A stretch of DNA of 64,000 bases from Novosphingobium sp. G106. Lineage in GTDB: Bacteria > Pseudomonadota > Alphaproteobacteria > Sphingomonadales > Sphingomonadaceae. Shown here piece after piece: positions 51,973 through 60,926 of this stretch. The stretch is from the NCBI RefSeq assembly GCF_019075875.1, contig NZ_JAHOOZ010000001.1, forward strand, positions 5,522,001-5,586,000, in the 5' to 3' direction. Made by a program: the position numbers and the translations under genes. The notes beneath the pieces are model-generated. The model did no database searches and was not told the origin of the DNA. It was given only the letters and a program-made list of their open reading frames with translations. How positions within the stretch are numbered: the stretch's first letter is position 1; each line of letters opens with the position of its first letter.

Positions 51973-53374
51973 TCACGCCGCGGCAGGCCGAAGTCCCAGC
52001 CAGCGTGCCGTCGAGGGGATCCGGGCGAGCACCAGCCGCTCGGTCAGCCACAGCAGGATCAGCGATAGGGCGAGCAGCGGCAGCAGCGCGGCCAGCAGCA
52101 GAACGATGGCAACGACGCCGCGGATGCGCGCGGGAACCGGAGGCAACGGCGGGGCGCCGAGTGCGCCCTCGGGCTTGCGCCGGCGCCAGAGGACGAAGCC
52201 GCTGATCGCCAGGGTGATCAGCATCAGCGCCGTGGCGACGCCGACGAGCTGGTTGAACAGGCCGAAGAGGTGCCCTTCATGCCAGGCGATGCCGTAGCCG
52301 ACTGCGCGGTCAATCGCGTGCTTGTCGGCGAAGGTGTCGCGAGAGGTCACTTTGCCGGTCATCGCATCGTAGGTCAGCGTGACGCGCTGGGGGCGGTTCT
52401 GCGTGTCCGATCGGACCGACCAGCCGGGCTGCGGCTTGCCCGGTGGCGTGATGATCACGGGATAGGCCAGGTGCTCGCTCTGCGCCCGCGCCGCGATCTC
52501 GCTCAGCGTCACCGGAGACATGCCGTGCATGTGCATGTGAGCGCCGCCGGCCATCGCCGGCATCGGCATCGGCATCGGCATCGCCATGTCGCCCGCGACC
52601 ATTGCGCCGTGATCGTGCCCGGCGTGCTCGCCGGCATCGGCCGCCTGGCCGCCGAGGGTCCAGTCCTGCCGGCCCTTGATCCAGCCCATCTCCTCGCGCA
52701 CCGCCTTGAAGGCGCTGCCCCAGACGCCGGCCCAGGGCAGCCCCGTCACCAGCAGGACCATGGCCAGGCCGGCGACCCAGAACCCGGTCACGGCATGGAG
52801 ATCGCGCCAGAACACCCGTTTTCCACCGCGCAGCCGTGGCCAGACGACGCCGGCCAGCCCGCGCCCGTCCGGCCACCACAGGTAGAGCCCGGTCAGGATC
52901 ATGACGATCGCCCAGCTCGCGGCCAGCTCGACGATCCAGCTGCCGCGCTCGCCGAGCAGGAGCTCGCCGTGGATGTCGTGGTCGATCTGCATGATCCGCC
53001 GCTCGGGATCGAGCACGCCGACGACCTTGCCTTGCGGCGAGACGAAGACGTCGCGCATAGCCTTGCCGTCGCGCAGGCTGATATGGACCAGCACGGCGTC
53101 GGCCTGGCTTTCGGGCAGGCGGTACGAATGGAAGCGGGCGCCCGGAAAGGCGGAGAGCGCGGCCTGCACCCGGTCGTCGGGTGAAACCGCCCCCCTCCGC
53201 GGACAGGCCGCGGAAATCGCGTTCCTCCCAGTGGTCCACCTGCGGCTTGAACAGGTAGACGGCGCCGGTCAGCGCGAGGATCAGGACCATCGGCACAACG
53301 AACAGCGCGGCGTAGAAATGCCAGCGCCAGATCGTGCGATATATCGCGTTACGCTCTATTATTACCTGCTCCAT
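51973..53374 (-). pseudogene. PepSY transmembrane protein with Met/His-rich loop, frameshifted
   Basis: Two frames form one protein. It starts at ATG 53374, whose last base overlaps the first base of the TonB receptor stop, with a membrane helix (TIWRWHFYAALFVVPMVLILALTGAVYL) and KPQVDHWEERDFRGL. In the C run 53190-53195 one base too many breaks the frame; with five instead of six the sequence runs on as SPDDRVQAALSAFPGARFHSY to the stop at 51973 (about 466 residues, the normal length of iron-regulated PepSY membrane proteins). Later features: ERRIMQIDHDIHGELLLGERG, GLYLWWPDGRG, a Met/His cluster (HAGHDHGAMVAGDMAMPMPM, HMHMHGMS) and more helices. Likely part of metal or metallophore reduction. 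The break may be a homopolymer error. Confidence 0.85.
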
Positions 53375-55734
53375 CACAGCCTCCAGCCGGCTTCGACCAG
53401 GAAGGTCCGCTGCGGATAGGGGTGGAACACCCATGCCCGGTCGTTGGTCAGGTTGTCGACGCCCGCCGAAAGCCGGAGCTGCTCGGTTAGCCTCCAGTTC
53501 AACCGCACATCGAGCGCGAACAGCTCCGAAGTGAAACCGTAGGTGTCGCCGCGCTGCAGCCCGAACAGGTCGGTGTTGGGCCGGCTGGCATAGCGCATGC
53601 CCAGCGATCCCTCGACCGCCGGGGTAAAGGCATAGCGCAGGTTGGCATTGACCCGCCACTTGGGGATGCGCGGGAACTGCACGCTTTCGGCGGCCGGGTT
53701 GGACGCGTTCCGGATGGTCTTGGAATCGACGTAGGCGGCGTTGGCGTCGATCGCCATGCCGGGCAGCGGCCAGTCCTTGGTCTGGGCGATCAGCTCGAAA
53801 CCGAACTGGCGCGTGACGTCGATGTTCTTGTAGGTGGAGCTCGATATGCCGTTCTGGTTGAAGCCATAGAACTGGAAGATCGTGTTCTTCACCCGCTGCC
53901 AGAAGGCCGATCCGGTCAGCTTCACCGGGCCGAAGTCGTGCACGATCACCAGGTTCGCGTCCTTGCTGCGCTCTGGCTTCAGGTTGATGTCGAAGCTGTT
54001 GGCATTGAACGTGCCGTCGCCGTTGAGGCTGCCCTGGAACAGCTCGCCCACCGTCGGATAACGCGTCGCCATGGCCAGGCTGAGCTGGAGCCGGGTCGCC
54101 TCGTCGATCCGGTATTCGAACGACAGGCTGGGATCGACCGAGTCCTGCTGGCGCGAGGCGTAGCCGTTCCCGACCGGGGCATTGGCGGCGTTCAGCCGGG
54201 TCAGCCCGCCGTCATAGGCGCGCCAGTTGTCATAGCGCGCGCCCAGCGTCACGGTCAGCGGATCGAGCAGCAGGCGTGCCTCGGCCCAGGCCGAAAGCTG
54301 CCGGGTCTTGCCGAAAGTGCGCGTCGCGAAGGTCTCGCCGGCGTCGCTCGTCCAGTTCGCCAGCGTGTAGCGCGTCTGGTCGGTGCGATAGGCGTTGCCC
54401 GTAAAACCCACCGCCAACTCGCGGCGATCGGTCTTGTTCTCGATCGCGAGGTCGGCGGTCCACCAGCCGGTCGGCCCCTGCGCGGCCAGCGTGCCCGCGC
54501 CGTTGGTTTTGCCGGTGACATAGCCGTTCGACGTGAACACGTCCGACCGCGCGATCTGGTAGGTCGATACCGCGATCCGCGCGGTCGTATTCTCCGCGAT
54601 CGGCGCGGCCAGCTTCAGGCCGGCGAGGAATTCGTCGCGCAGGGTCTTCGAGAAGACCGCGCCCGCGGCGGAATAGGCCTGCCCGCCGATCGCGACGCGG
54701 CCCTCGCAGACCACGTTGCCGGCGGCGTCGCGCAGGTAGCAGTCGGGCGCGGTCTGGCGGTCCTCGTTGTGCCAGTAGGCGAAGAGGAACTGGCCCGTGA
54801 CGGTGCCGTCGTCGTAACCCAGCTTGACCTTGGTCTGCGCCTGCGTGATCCGCGCAGGAGACTGCGCGGCAAAGATCGGATTGGTCGGTGCACCGGGCAC
54901 CGCCGGGATCGGCTGGGCCGGCTGGCCGGGAAGGTTCGGCGGCAGGTTGGCGAGCCCGGTGCCGGCCGTGATCGCTTCGACCTGCCTGGGATCGATCACC
55001 GCGCCGGTGACCGGCGTTCCGCCCGTGCCCGCCGCGGGCACCAGCCCGTACCACATCATCGGCTGGCCTTCGTTGCGGAAGAAACGACCCGTCACACGAA
55101 GCGAGAAAGGCCCGTCCTTCTGCTTCCAGCCCAGACCTGCCTCGGCCGAATAGCCGTAGTAGTCGTCCTTCGTGCCGAACTGGCGGTATGGCTGGACGAA
55201 GCCTTGTACGGTCGCAAAAGCCTCGGTGTCTTGGGGATCGCGCGTGGTGATGTTGACCACGCCGCCCATCGAGTTGCCGACATAGCGCGACGAATAGGGG
55301 CCATAGACGATGTCGAACTGCTCGACCTCGCCGGGTCCGACCACGCCCCACTTCGGCGCGAAGCCGAAGCTGTTGCCGAGGAAGTTCGAGACGACGAAGC
55401 CGTCGACCATCACCAGCGTCCGCGCGCTCTGCGACGAGTGCGTGCCGCGGAAGCCGGGCACGCCGTTGCTGTCGCCCGCGTAGCGTTTGCGCACGAAGAA
55501 ATCCGGCGCGTACTTCATCAGGTCTTCGGTGTTGAAGGCGTTGACCGCCTCGAGCTGCTCGGCGCCGAGGCTCACGGCGAGCCCGCGCGGGGCGATCTCG
55601 ATCGCCTTGGCGGACTGGCCGACGACGAGGATCGAGTTTTCCGGCGCGTCAGCGGCATCGGCGGCCGCCTCCTCGGCGAATGCCGGTGCAGTAATGCTCA
55701 GCGCCGTGGCCAGCGCGATCAGCGAAATCTTCAT
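53374..55734 (-). CDS. TonB-dependent outer-membrane receptor
   Basis: 786 residues with a signal peptide (MKISLIALATALSITAPAFA). TonB box-like ILVVGQSAK; plug domain ELEAVNAFNTEDLMKYAPDF split, RYAGDSNGVPGFRG, LVMVDGF, FDIVYGPYSSRYVGNSMGGVVNITTR. The C-terminal barrel ends in a terminal aromatic-type strand (FLVEAGWRL). Imports a metal chelate or other large substrate. It sits between a DUF2946-like gene (upstream) and the PepSY gene (downstream), and a FecCD/ATPase pair is divergent, so a metal or metallophore is the likely cargo. Confidence 0.93.
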   Translation of the reverse strand: MKISLIALATALSITAPAFAEEAAADAADAPENSILVVGQSAKAIEIAPRGLAVSLGAEQLEAVNAFNTEDLMKYAPDFFVRKRYAGDSNGVPGFRGTHSSQSARTLVMVDGFVVSNFLGNSFGFAPKWGVVGPGEVEQFDIVYGPYSSRYVGNSMGGVVNITTRDPQDTEAFATVQGFVQPYRQFGTKDDYYGYSAEAGLGWKQKDGPFSLRVTGRFFRNEGQPMMWYGLVPAAGTGGTPVTGAVIDPRQVEAITAGTGLANLPPNLPGQPAQPIPAVPGAPTNPIFAAQSPARITQAQTKVKLGYDDGTVTGQFLFAYWHNEDRQTAPDCYLRDAAGNVVCEGRVAIGGQAYSAAGAVFSKTLRDEFLAGLKLAAPIAENTTARIAVSTYQIARSDVFTSNGYVTGKTNGAGTLAAQGPTGWWTADLAIENKTDRRELAVGFTGNAYRTDQTRYTLANWTSDAGETFATRTFGKTRQLSAWAEARLLLDPLTVTLGARYDNWRAYDGGLTRLNAANAPVGNGYASRQQDSVDPSLSFEYRIDEATRLQLSLAMATRYPTVGELFQGSLNGDGTFNANSFDINLKPERSKDANLVIVHDFGPVKLTGSAFWQRVKNTIFQFYGFNQNGISSSTYKNIDVTRQFGFELIAQTKDWPLPGMAIDANAAYVDSKTIRNASNPAAESVQFPRIPKWRVNANLRYAFTPAVEGSLGMRYASRPNTDLFGLQRGDTYGFTSELFALDVRLNWRLTEQLRLSAGVDNLTNDRAWVFHPYPQRTFLVEAGWRL

Positions 55735-55753
55735 GGATATATCCGGAACCGTG

Positions 55754-55778
55754 GTCCCCGACGCCGGGCGTCAGGGAC
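55754..55778. other. Strong hairpin in the leader of the TonB receptor gene
   Basis: Arms GTCCCCGACGCC and GGCGTCAGGGAC pair over 12 bases (one mismatch or G-U pair) around a single G, 20 bases upstream of the receptor start. It may be a processing or attenuation element between the DUF2946-like gene and the receptor gene. Function inferred only. Confidence 0.45.
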
Positions 55779-55822
55779 ATGACCTGTCAGAAGGCCGCGC
55801 AGCTAGGCGGGCCGGCAGTCTG

Positions 55823-56233
55823 TCAGGCGAGTGCCGGTGGGCCGCGCAGCGGCGGTCGCAGGAAGAAGATGCGCCGAAGTGGCAAGCGCGGCGCGGTGGC
55901 GAAGCCCAGCGCCAGGATGAAGGCGAGCGCCAGCGCCAACAGCAGCCCATCGGCGCCCGCCAGCGAAGCGTAGCCGAGTGCGGCATAGGGGCATGTCGCA
56001 GGCGCCTTGTCGTGCGCCGATTTGCCATCGGCTGGCGTACCCGACTGCGGAATGACGATCTGCTTGGTCACCGTACCGCCCGAAGCGTCGGCGCAGATCT
56101 CGACGGTGAGTACCTTGCCGTGCTGGCCGACCATGTAGCCGGCCGGGACCGCGGCCTTGACTGCAAGCACCAGCACCACGAGCAGCAGCGCCAGCAGGCG
56201 ATGTCTGTGGGTGAGGGCGCGCAGGGCTTGCAT
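55823..56233 (-). CDS. DUF2946-like small membrane protein
   Basis: About 136 residues from ATG 56233 (56245 and 56293 are other possible starts; none has a strong site). Layout: basic start, hydrophobic signal or anchor (LLALLLVVLVLAVKAAVPAGYMV), extracytoplasmic part with VEICADASGG and HDKAPATCPYAALG (Cys/His), then a second hydrophobic stretch and an Arg-rich end. DUF2946 genes often stand next to TonB receptors and copper-related genes. Upstream of the TonB receptor on the same strand. Confidence 0.65.
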   Translation of the reverse strand: MQALRALTHRHRLLALLLVVLVLAVKAAVPAGYMVGQHGKVLTVEICADASGGTVTKQIVIPQSGTPADGKSAHDKAPATCPYAALGYASLAGADGLLLALALAFILALGFATAPRLPLRRIFFLRPPLRGPPALA

Positions 56234-56352
56234 GCCCGCGCCCATAGGAGCGTTGGCTGCACTTGTCACTCCGAACATGGCAATTGTCGCCATCGAGGAT
56301 TGCCGCTAACCGGCGCGCTCGCTGGTGGGACCGGCACGGGCAGGGAGCTAAA

Positions 56353-57348
56353 GTGGTTCGGGGACGTCACCCATTGCTGATACCGGCGCTGGCGGTCCTG
56401 GTGATCGTCGCGGCGATTGCCTCGATCGGGCTGGGCTCGGTGCCGCTGTCGCCCGCGCGTATCGTCGCGGCTCTGGCCGGCCACGGTGATCCGATCGCCC
56501 GTACCATCGTCTTCGAGCTGCGCTTGCCGCGCGCGCTGATCGGGCTGCTGGTCGGCGCTATTCTCGGCCTCTCGGGCGCCGTGCTGCAAGGCTACCTGCG
56601 CAACCCGCTGGCCGAGCCTTCGGTGCTGGGCACGTCGAGCGCGGCATCGCTCGGCGCTGTGGGGGCGATCTATTTCGGCCTTGCCGAATGGCACGTCGCC
56701 ACGCTGCCGCTGTTGGCGATCCTCGGCGGGCTGCTGTCGCTGGTCCTGGTCTTCGTACTGGCGGGCCGTTCGGAAAGCCCGCTGACGCTGATCCTGGCCG
56801 GCATCGCGGTCATGACCCTGGCGATCGCCGGGATCAATCTGGCGCTCAATCTCTCGCCCAATCCCTTTGCCGCGATGGAGATCACGACTTGGTTGCTCGG
56901 TTCGCTTGAAAACCGTTCGACCGAGCACGTCTGGATCGCGTTGCCCTGTGTCCTGATCGGCGGCGGTCTGCTGCTGTTCGACGGCCGCGTGCTCGATGCG
57001 CTGGCCCTGGGCGAAGACGGCGCCCGCTCGTTGGGTTTCGATCTCGGGAAGGCCCGTCTGCGTATCCTGCTGGGGTTGGGTATCGGCGTGGGCGGCGCCG
57101 TTGCGGTCTCGGGCTCGATCGGCTTCATCGGCTTGGTCGTGCCGCATCTCGTCCGCCCGTTGACCGACCGCAGCCCCTCGGCGATCCTGCTGCCCTCGCT
57201 GCTCGGCGGCGCCGCGCTGCTGACCCTGGCCGACGTGCTGGTGCGGCTGATCCCCACCAATGCCGAGCTGAAGCTGGGCGTGGTCATGGCTTTCCTCGGT
57301 GTGCCGATCTTCCTGCTGCACCTGCTGCGGGAGCGCCGGCTATGGTGA
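56353..57348 (+). CDS. FecCD family ABC transporter permease
   Basis: 331 residues from GTG 56353 (GGGAG 5 bases ahead). Membrane-spanning throughout; starts GRHPLLIPALAVLVIVAAIASIGLG and keeps RLPRALIGLLVGAILGLSGAVLQGYLRNPLAEPSVLGTSSAAS, the FecCD signature with the conserved Arg-Leu-Pro-Arg segment. Later GFIGLVVPHLVRPL. Imports iron-siderophore, cobalamin or a similar chelate. No periplasmic binding protein gene lies in the window. Overlaps the ATPase gene by 7 bases. Confidence 0.92.
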   Translation: MVRGRHPLLIPALAVLVIVAAIASIGLGSVPLSPARIVAALAGHGDPIARTIVFELRLPRALIGLLVGAILGLSGAVLQGYLRNPLAEPSVLGTSSAASLGAVGAIYFGLAEWHVATLPLLAILGGLLSLVLVFVLAGRSESPLTLILAGIAVMTLAIAGINLALNLSPNPFAAMEITTWLLGSLENRSTEHVWIALPCVLIGGGLLLFDGRVLDALALGEDGARSLGFDLGKARLRILLGLGIGVGGAVAVSGSIGFIGLVVPHLVRPLTDRSPSAILLPSLLGGAALLTLADVLVRLIPTNAELKLGVVMAFLGVPIFLLHLLRERRLW

Positions 57349-58115
57349 CCTTGGCGGTAGAGAACCTCTCGGTCGATCTCGGCCGGCGCCGCGTGGTCGA
57401 AGGCCTGTCGGCTCGGTTCGACAGCGGCGAACTCGTCGGCGTGATCGGGCCCAACGGCGCCGGCAAGTCGACTTTCGTGCGCGCCGTGCTCGGTCTCGTT
57501 CCGGCCAGCGGGGGCTGGGTGCAACTGGACGGCCGCGAGGTGTCGCACTGGTCGCCGCGAGAAAGGGCGAAAATGCTCGCCTATCTGCCGCAGGGCCAGA
57601 CCTTGCACTGGCCGCTGTCGGTCGAGCGCCTCGTCGCGCTGGGCCGCCTGCCGCACCTCGCGCCGCTGTCGCGCGTCAGCGCCGAGGATCGCGCCGCCGT
57701 CGCCGAAGCGATGGCGCGCGCCGATGTCGGGCATCTTGCCGGCCGCACCGCCACCGAGCTCTCGGGCGGCGAACGTGCCCGCGTCATGCTGGCGCGGGCG
57801 TTGGCGGTCGGCGCCGCCGGCCTCGTCGTCGACGAGCCGCTGGCCTCGCTCGATCCCGGACACCAGATCGACGTGATGGAACTGCTCGCCCGCGAAGCTC
57901 GCGGCGGCGCGCTGGTGATCGCGGTGCTCCACGACCTCACCATGGCCGCGCGCTATTGTGACCGGCTGGTGCTGATGGACGGCGGCAAGCTGGTCGCCGA
58001 GGGTGCGCCAAGCGAAGTGCTGACCGCCCAGCGGCTGCGCGCGGTCTATGGCATCAGCGCGATGGTGGACATGTCCGGCGCCACGCCGATGGTCGTGCCG
58101 CTGCAGCGGATCTAG
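57342..58115 (+). CDS. ABC transporter ATP-binding protein (FecE/BtuD-like)
   Basis: 257 residues. Walker A GPNGAGKSTF, Q-loop YLPQGQ, signature LSGGERARVMLARAL, Walker B LVVDEPLASLDPG and the switch His in VLHDLTMAARYCD. Pairs with the upstream permease in energising chelate import. Stop overlaps that of the convergent enoyl-CoA hydratase gene by 4 bases. Confidence 0.94.
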   Translation: MVTLAVENLSVDLGRRRVVEGLSARFDSGELVGVIGPNGAGKSTFVRAVLGLVPASGGWVQLDGREVSHWSPRERAKMLAYLPQGQTLHWPLSVERLVALGRLPHLAPLSRVSAEDRAAVAEAMARADVGHLAGRTATELSGGERARVMLARALAVGAAGLVVDEPLASLDPGHQIDVMELLAREARGGALVIAVLHDLTMAARYCDRLVLMDGGKLVAEGAPSEVLTAQRLRAVYGISAMVDMSGATPMVVPLQRI

Positions 58116-58936
58116 TCGAACGGATCGAGACGGGCGAGGTCGGGCGACAGCGGCGGGAACGCCAGCGGTCGCTTCTCACGAAAGGCGGCGATGCCTTCCT
58201 TCATGTCGGGACCGGCGACGGCCTCGCCGAGCAGCCGGTCGGCCTCGGCGAAGGGCTCCTTCATCGAAGCGGTCATCAGGTCCTGGTAGATCTGCTGCTT
58301 CACCGTCCGCATCGCCCAGGGCGAGTTTTCCGCCGCGATCGTGCGGCAATAGGCGAAGGCGCGGTCGAACAGGTCGTCGGGTGCCGCCAGCTGGTTGACG
58401 AGGCCGATCGCCAGCGCCTCTTCGGCAGCGACGACGCGGGCCGACAGCAGCATGTCGGTGGTACGGCCGGCGCCGATGAACCGGCTGAGCTGCCAGGACA
58501 GGCCGAGCTCGGCGATGAGGCCGCGCTTGACGTAAGGCACGCAGAACCGCGCCCCGTGCGCGGCGAAGCGGATGTCGCAGCACAGTGCCTGCTGCAGCCC
58601 GACGCCGTAGCAGGCGCCATGGACGGCCGCGACGATCGGCTTGCCCACGCCCATGGCATACCAATAGGGCCGCCCGTCGCGCTTGGTGATCTCGCCCCGG
58701 GCTGAGAGATTGCCGAGCGCCGACATGTCCGCGCCCGAGCAGAAGCCGCGCCCCGCGCCGAGGACCAGGACCGCGCGCACCGCGGGATCGGCGGCCATGG
58801 CATCGAGCGTGTCGAAATAGAGCGTGCCCATCGCCGAGTTCCAGGCGTTGAGCTTGTCCGGCCGGTTCAGCGTGATGATCCCGACGCCCTCGCGCAGTTC
58901 GGACAGGACAGCGGGCTGTTCGGCTTCGTCGGACAT
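58112..58936 (-). CDS. Enoyl-CoA hydratase/isomerase family protein
   Basis: 274 residues from ATG 58936 (in-frame upstream ATG 58981 lacks support). Crotonase motifs: VGIITLNRPDKLNAWNSAM, the oxyanion region GAGRGFCSGADMSAL, PIVAAVHGACYGVGLQQALCCDIRFAA, RGLIAELGLSWQL. A beta-oxidation or ring-degradation step; no neighbour gives the substrate. Confidence 0.9.
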   Translation of the reverse strand: MSDEAEQPAVLSELREGVGIITLNRPDKLNAWNSAMGTLYFDTLDAMAADPAVRAVLVLGAGRGFCSGADMSALGNLSARGEITKRDGRPYWYAMGVGKPIVAAVHGACYGVGLQQALCCDIRFAAHGARFCVPYVKRGLIAELGLSWQLSRFIGAGRTTDMLLSARVVAAEEALAIGLVNQLAAPDDLFDRAFAYCRTIAAENSPWAMRTVKQQIYQDLMTASMKEPFAEADRLLGEAVAGPDMKEGIAAFREKRPLAFPPLSPDLARLDPFD

Positions 58937-59084
58937 CTTGGGCTTTCTCAGGCTCTGGCTTTGGCGAAACCTCGGCCGCATCGAGGCGGAGTGTCAAGCC
59001 GATGGCCGCACATCGCCGGGACGGAGTCGGCGCGCGCATCGGCTTTTCGCTGGAGCGCGGGAGGGCCGTGTCTATCCTGCGCCC

Positions 59085-60095
59085 ATGCAAGTACCCTTTG
59101 TCTGCGGCCCGAACGATCTGCGCCTGTTCGATATAGAACCGCCGCGAGCTGGTCCGCGCGACGTGGTGCTGCGTGTCGGCAGCGTCGGCATCTGCGGCAG
59201 CGACCTCGGCTATGTCGCCGCGGGCGGAACGGTCGGGCCGGCGGACAAGCCTTTCCCGATCGGGCACGAACTGTCGGGCACTGTTATGGCGGCGGGGGAC
59301 GAGGTGCGTTCCGTCAAGCTCGGCGATCGCGTCGTGGTCAATCCGCTGGTCAATCTCATCGGCAATGGTTCGACCGAGGGTGCCTTTGCGCGCGAGCTGC
59401 TGATCCGCGATTTCGTGGCGCGGCCGGAATCGTTGCTACCGCTGCCCGAGGGGTTATCGCTGGACGCTGGCGCATTGGTGGAGCCGCTGGCCGTCGCCAC
59501 GCATGGGGTAAACCAGCTCGGTGTGAAACCGGGCGACAAGGTTGCCGTCTTCGGCGCGGGGCCGATAGGGCTGGCTTCGCTGGTCGTGCTGCGGCACCGT
59601 GGGATCGAAGACGTGATTGCGTTCGATCTCTCGCCCTTCCGCCGCGAGCGCGCGCTGGCCCTGGGTGCCCGCGCCGCCTTCGACCCGCGCGAGCAAGCGC
59701 CGCGCGAGACGCTGCTGGCCGAGCACGGCGCGGTGGCGACCTTCCGCCAATCGCTACCCGCGACGACGCATTATCTCGAGGCTTCGGGCGCGCCGGTCAT
59801 TCCCGATATCCTGTCCTTCGCTCGTGCGCGGGCCTCGCTCTGCGTGATCTCGGTGCAGAAGAAGCCGGTCGAGGTGGATTTCGGCCTCGTGATGTCGAAG
59901 GAGCTGCGCATGGTCGGGGCGCTGGGTTATCCGACCGAGTTCGGCGAAGTGCTGGAGATGCTGGCCGGCGGCACCGTCGACCTCGGCCCGCTGGTCAGCC
60001 ACCGCTTCGCCGGCGAAGACTTCCTCGACGCTTTCGCCATGGCGAGCCGGCCCGGCGAGGCGGCGAAGGTGCTGGTTCAGTACGACCGCGATTAG
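59085..60095 (+). CDS. Zinc-type MDR dehydrogenase lacking the structural zinc lobe
   Basis: 336 residues from ATG 59085. Catalytic-zinc residues present (VGICGSDLG, IGHELSG), cofactor motif VAVFGAGPIGLASLV and DLSPFRRE. In place of the four-Cys structural zinc loop there is NPLVNLIGNGSTEGAFAREL, so only one zinc is expected. Alcohol or polyol oxidation; threonine dehydrogenase-like in general fold. Stop overlaps the convergent TauE/SafE gene by 4 bases. Confidence 0.85.
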   Translation: MQVPFVCGPNDLRLFDIEPPRAGPRDVVLRVGSVGICGSDLGYVAAGGTVGPADKPFPIGHELSGTVMAAGDEVRSVKLGDRVVVNPLVNLIGNGSTEGAFARELLIRDFVARPESLLPLPEGLSLDAGALVEPLAVATHGVNQLGVKPGDKVAVFGAGPIGLASLVVLRHRGIEDVIAFDLSPFRRERALALGARAAFDPREQAPRETLLAEHGAVATFRQSLPATTHYLEASGAPVIPDILSFARARASLCVISVQKKPVEVDFGLVMSKELRMVGALGYPTEFGEVLEMLAGGTVDLGPLVSHRFAGEDFLDAFAMASRPGEAAKVLVQYDRD

Positions 60096-60853
60096 GCGCG
60101 CAGGAACAGTCCGATCGTCAGTAGCACGCCGATGACGATGACCACCAGCCGCAGCATCTTCTCGTCGACCCGGCTGAGCAGCCGCGCGCCGAACACGCTG
60201 CCGACAAGCGCGCCCGCACAGGCCACGGCGCAGGCTAGCCAGCGGACCTGGCCAGAGAACAGGAAGATCAGCACGGCGGTGAAGTTCATCGCGCCGGCAA
60301 GCACGTTCTTGGTCGCGCCGGCTGCGCGCACGGGCACGCGGCTGAGCGCCAGCGCTGCCAACATCAGGAAGCCGATCCCGCCGCCGAAATAGCCGCCGTA
60401 GATCGCTATGCCCATCTGGACCGTGCCGGCGACAACGGCGCTCAGCGGCTTGCCCTCTTCTCCGGCCTGCGGCTTGCGGCCGAAGCTGCCCCAGGCATAG
60501 GCCACGGTCGCGAACAGGACCAGCCAGGGCACCATCTGCGCGAAGACGCCCGAGGGCGTCCACAGCAGCAGCACGGCGCCGATCGCGCCGCCGATCAGGC
60601 TGATCACGGTCAGTGCCTTGAACGACAGGCTTTCGGTCCCGCTGGCGAGCTTGCGCCCGATCCAGCCGCCGGTGACCTGGCCGGGGAACAGCGCGACCGT
60701 TGAGGTGATATTGGCCGCGCGGGCATCCATCCCGGTCAGGATCAGCGCGGGCAGCGTGATGAACGACCCGCCCCCGGCGAGCTGGTTCTGCGCGCCCGCC
60801 CAAGCGGCTGCGACGAACAGGATCGCCAGTTGTAGTAGATGAGCCTGGTCCAA
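60092..60853 (-). CDS. TauE/SafE family sulfite exporter-like permease
   Basis: 253 residues, about eight membrane helices with two similar halves: AGAQNQLAGGGSFITLPALILTGMDARAAN near the start (GGGsxxxPaL motif) and IYGGYFGGGIGFLMLAALAL in the second half (GGxxGxGgg motif), typical of TauE/SafE transporters of sulfite, sulfonates or similar anions. Ends by overlapping the dehydrogenase gene. Substrate not assigned. Confidence 0.9.
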   Translation of the reverse strand: MDQAHLLQLAILFVAAAWAGAQNQLAGGGSFITLPALILTGMDARAANITSTVALFPGQVTGGWIGRKLASGTESLSFKALTVISLIGGAIGAVLLLWTPSGVFAQMVPWLVLFATVAYAWGSFGRKPQAGEEGKPLSAVVAGTVQMGIAIYGGYFGGGIGFLMLAALALSRVPVRAAGATKNVLAGAMNFTAVLIFLFSGQVRWLACAVACAGALVGSVFGARLLSRVDEKMLRLVVIVIGVLLTIGLFLRA

Positions 60854-60926
60854 AGTCGTTCCCCGCGCAGCGAAGCTTCGCCCCTAGGGCCAAGCGCGCG
60901 CGCTTTCCAGCCGAAGCGTTGCTATT

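Noticed and set aside
55735..56352. Cobalamin riboswitch near TonB receptor and FecCD genes
   Set aside because: The conserved B12 box and adjacent core sequences are not present on either strand; only a simple hairpin is seen.
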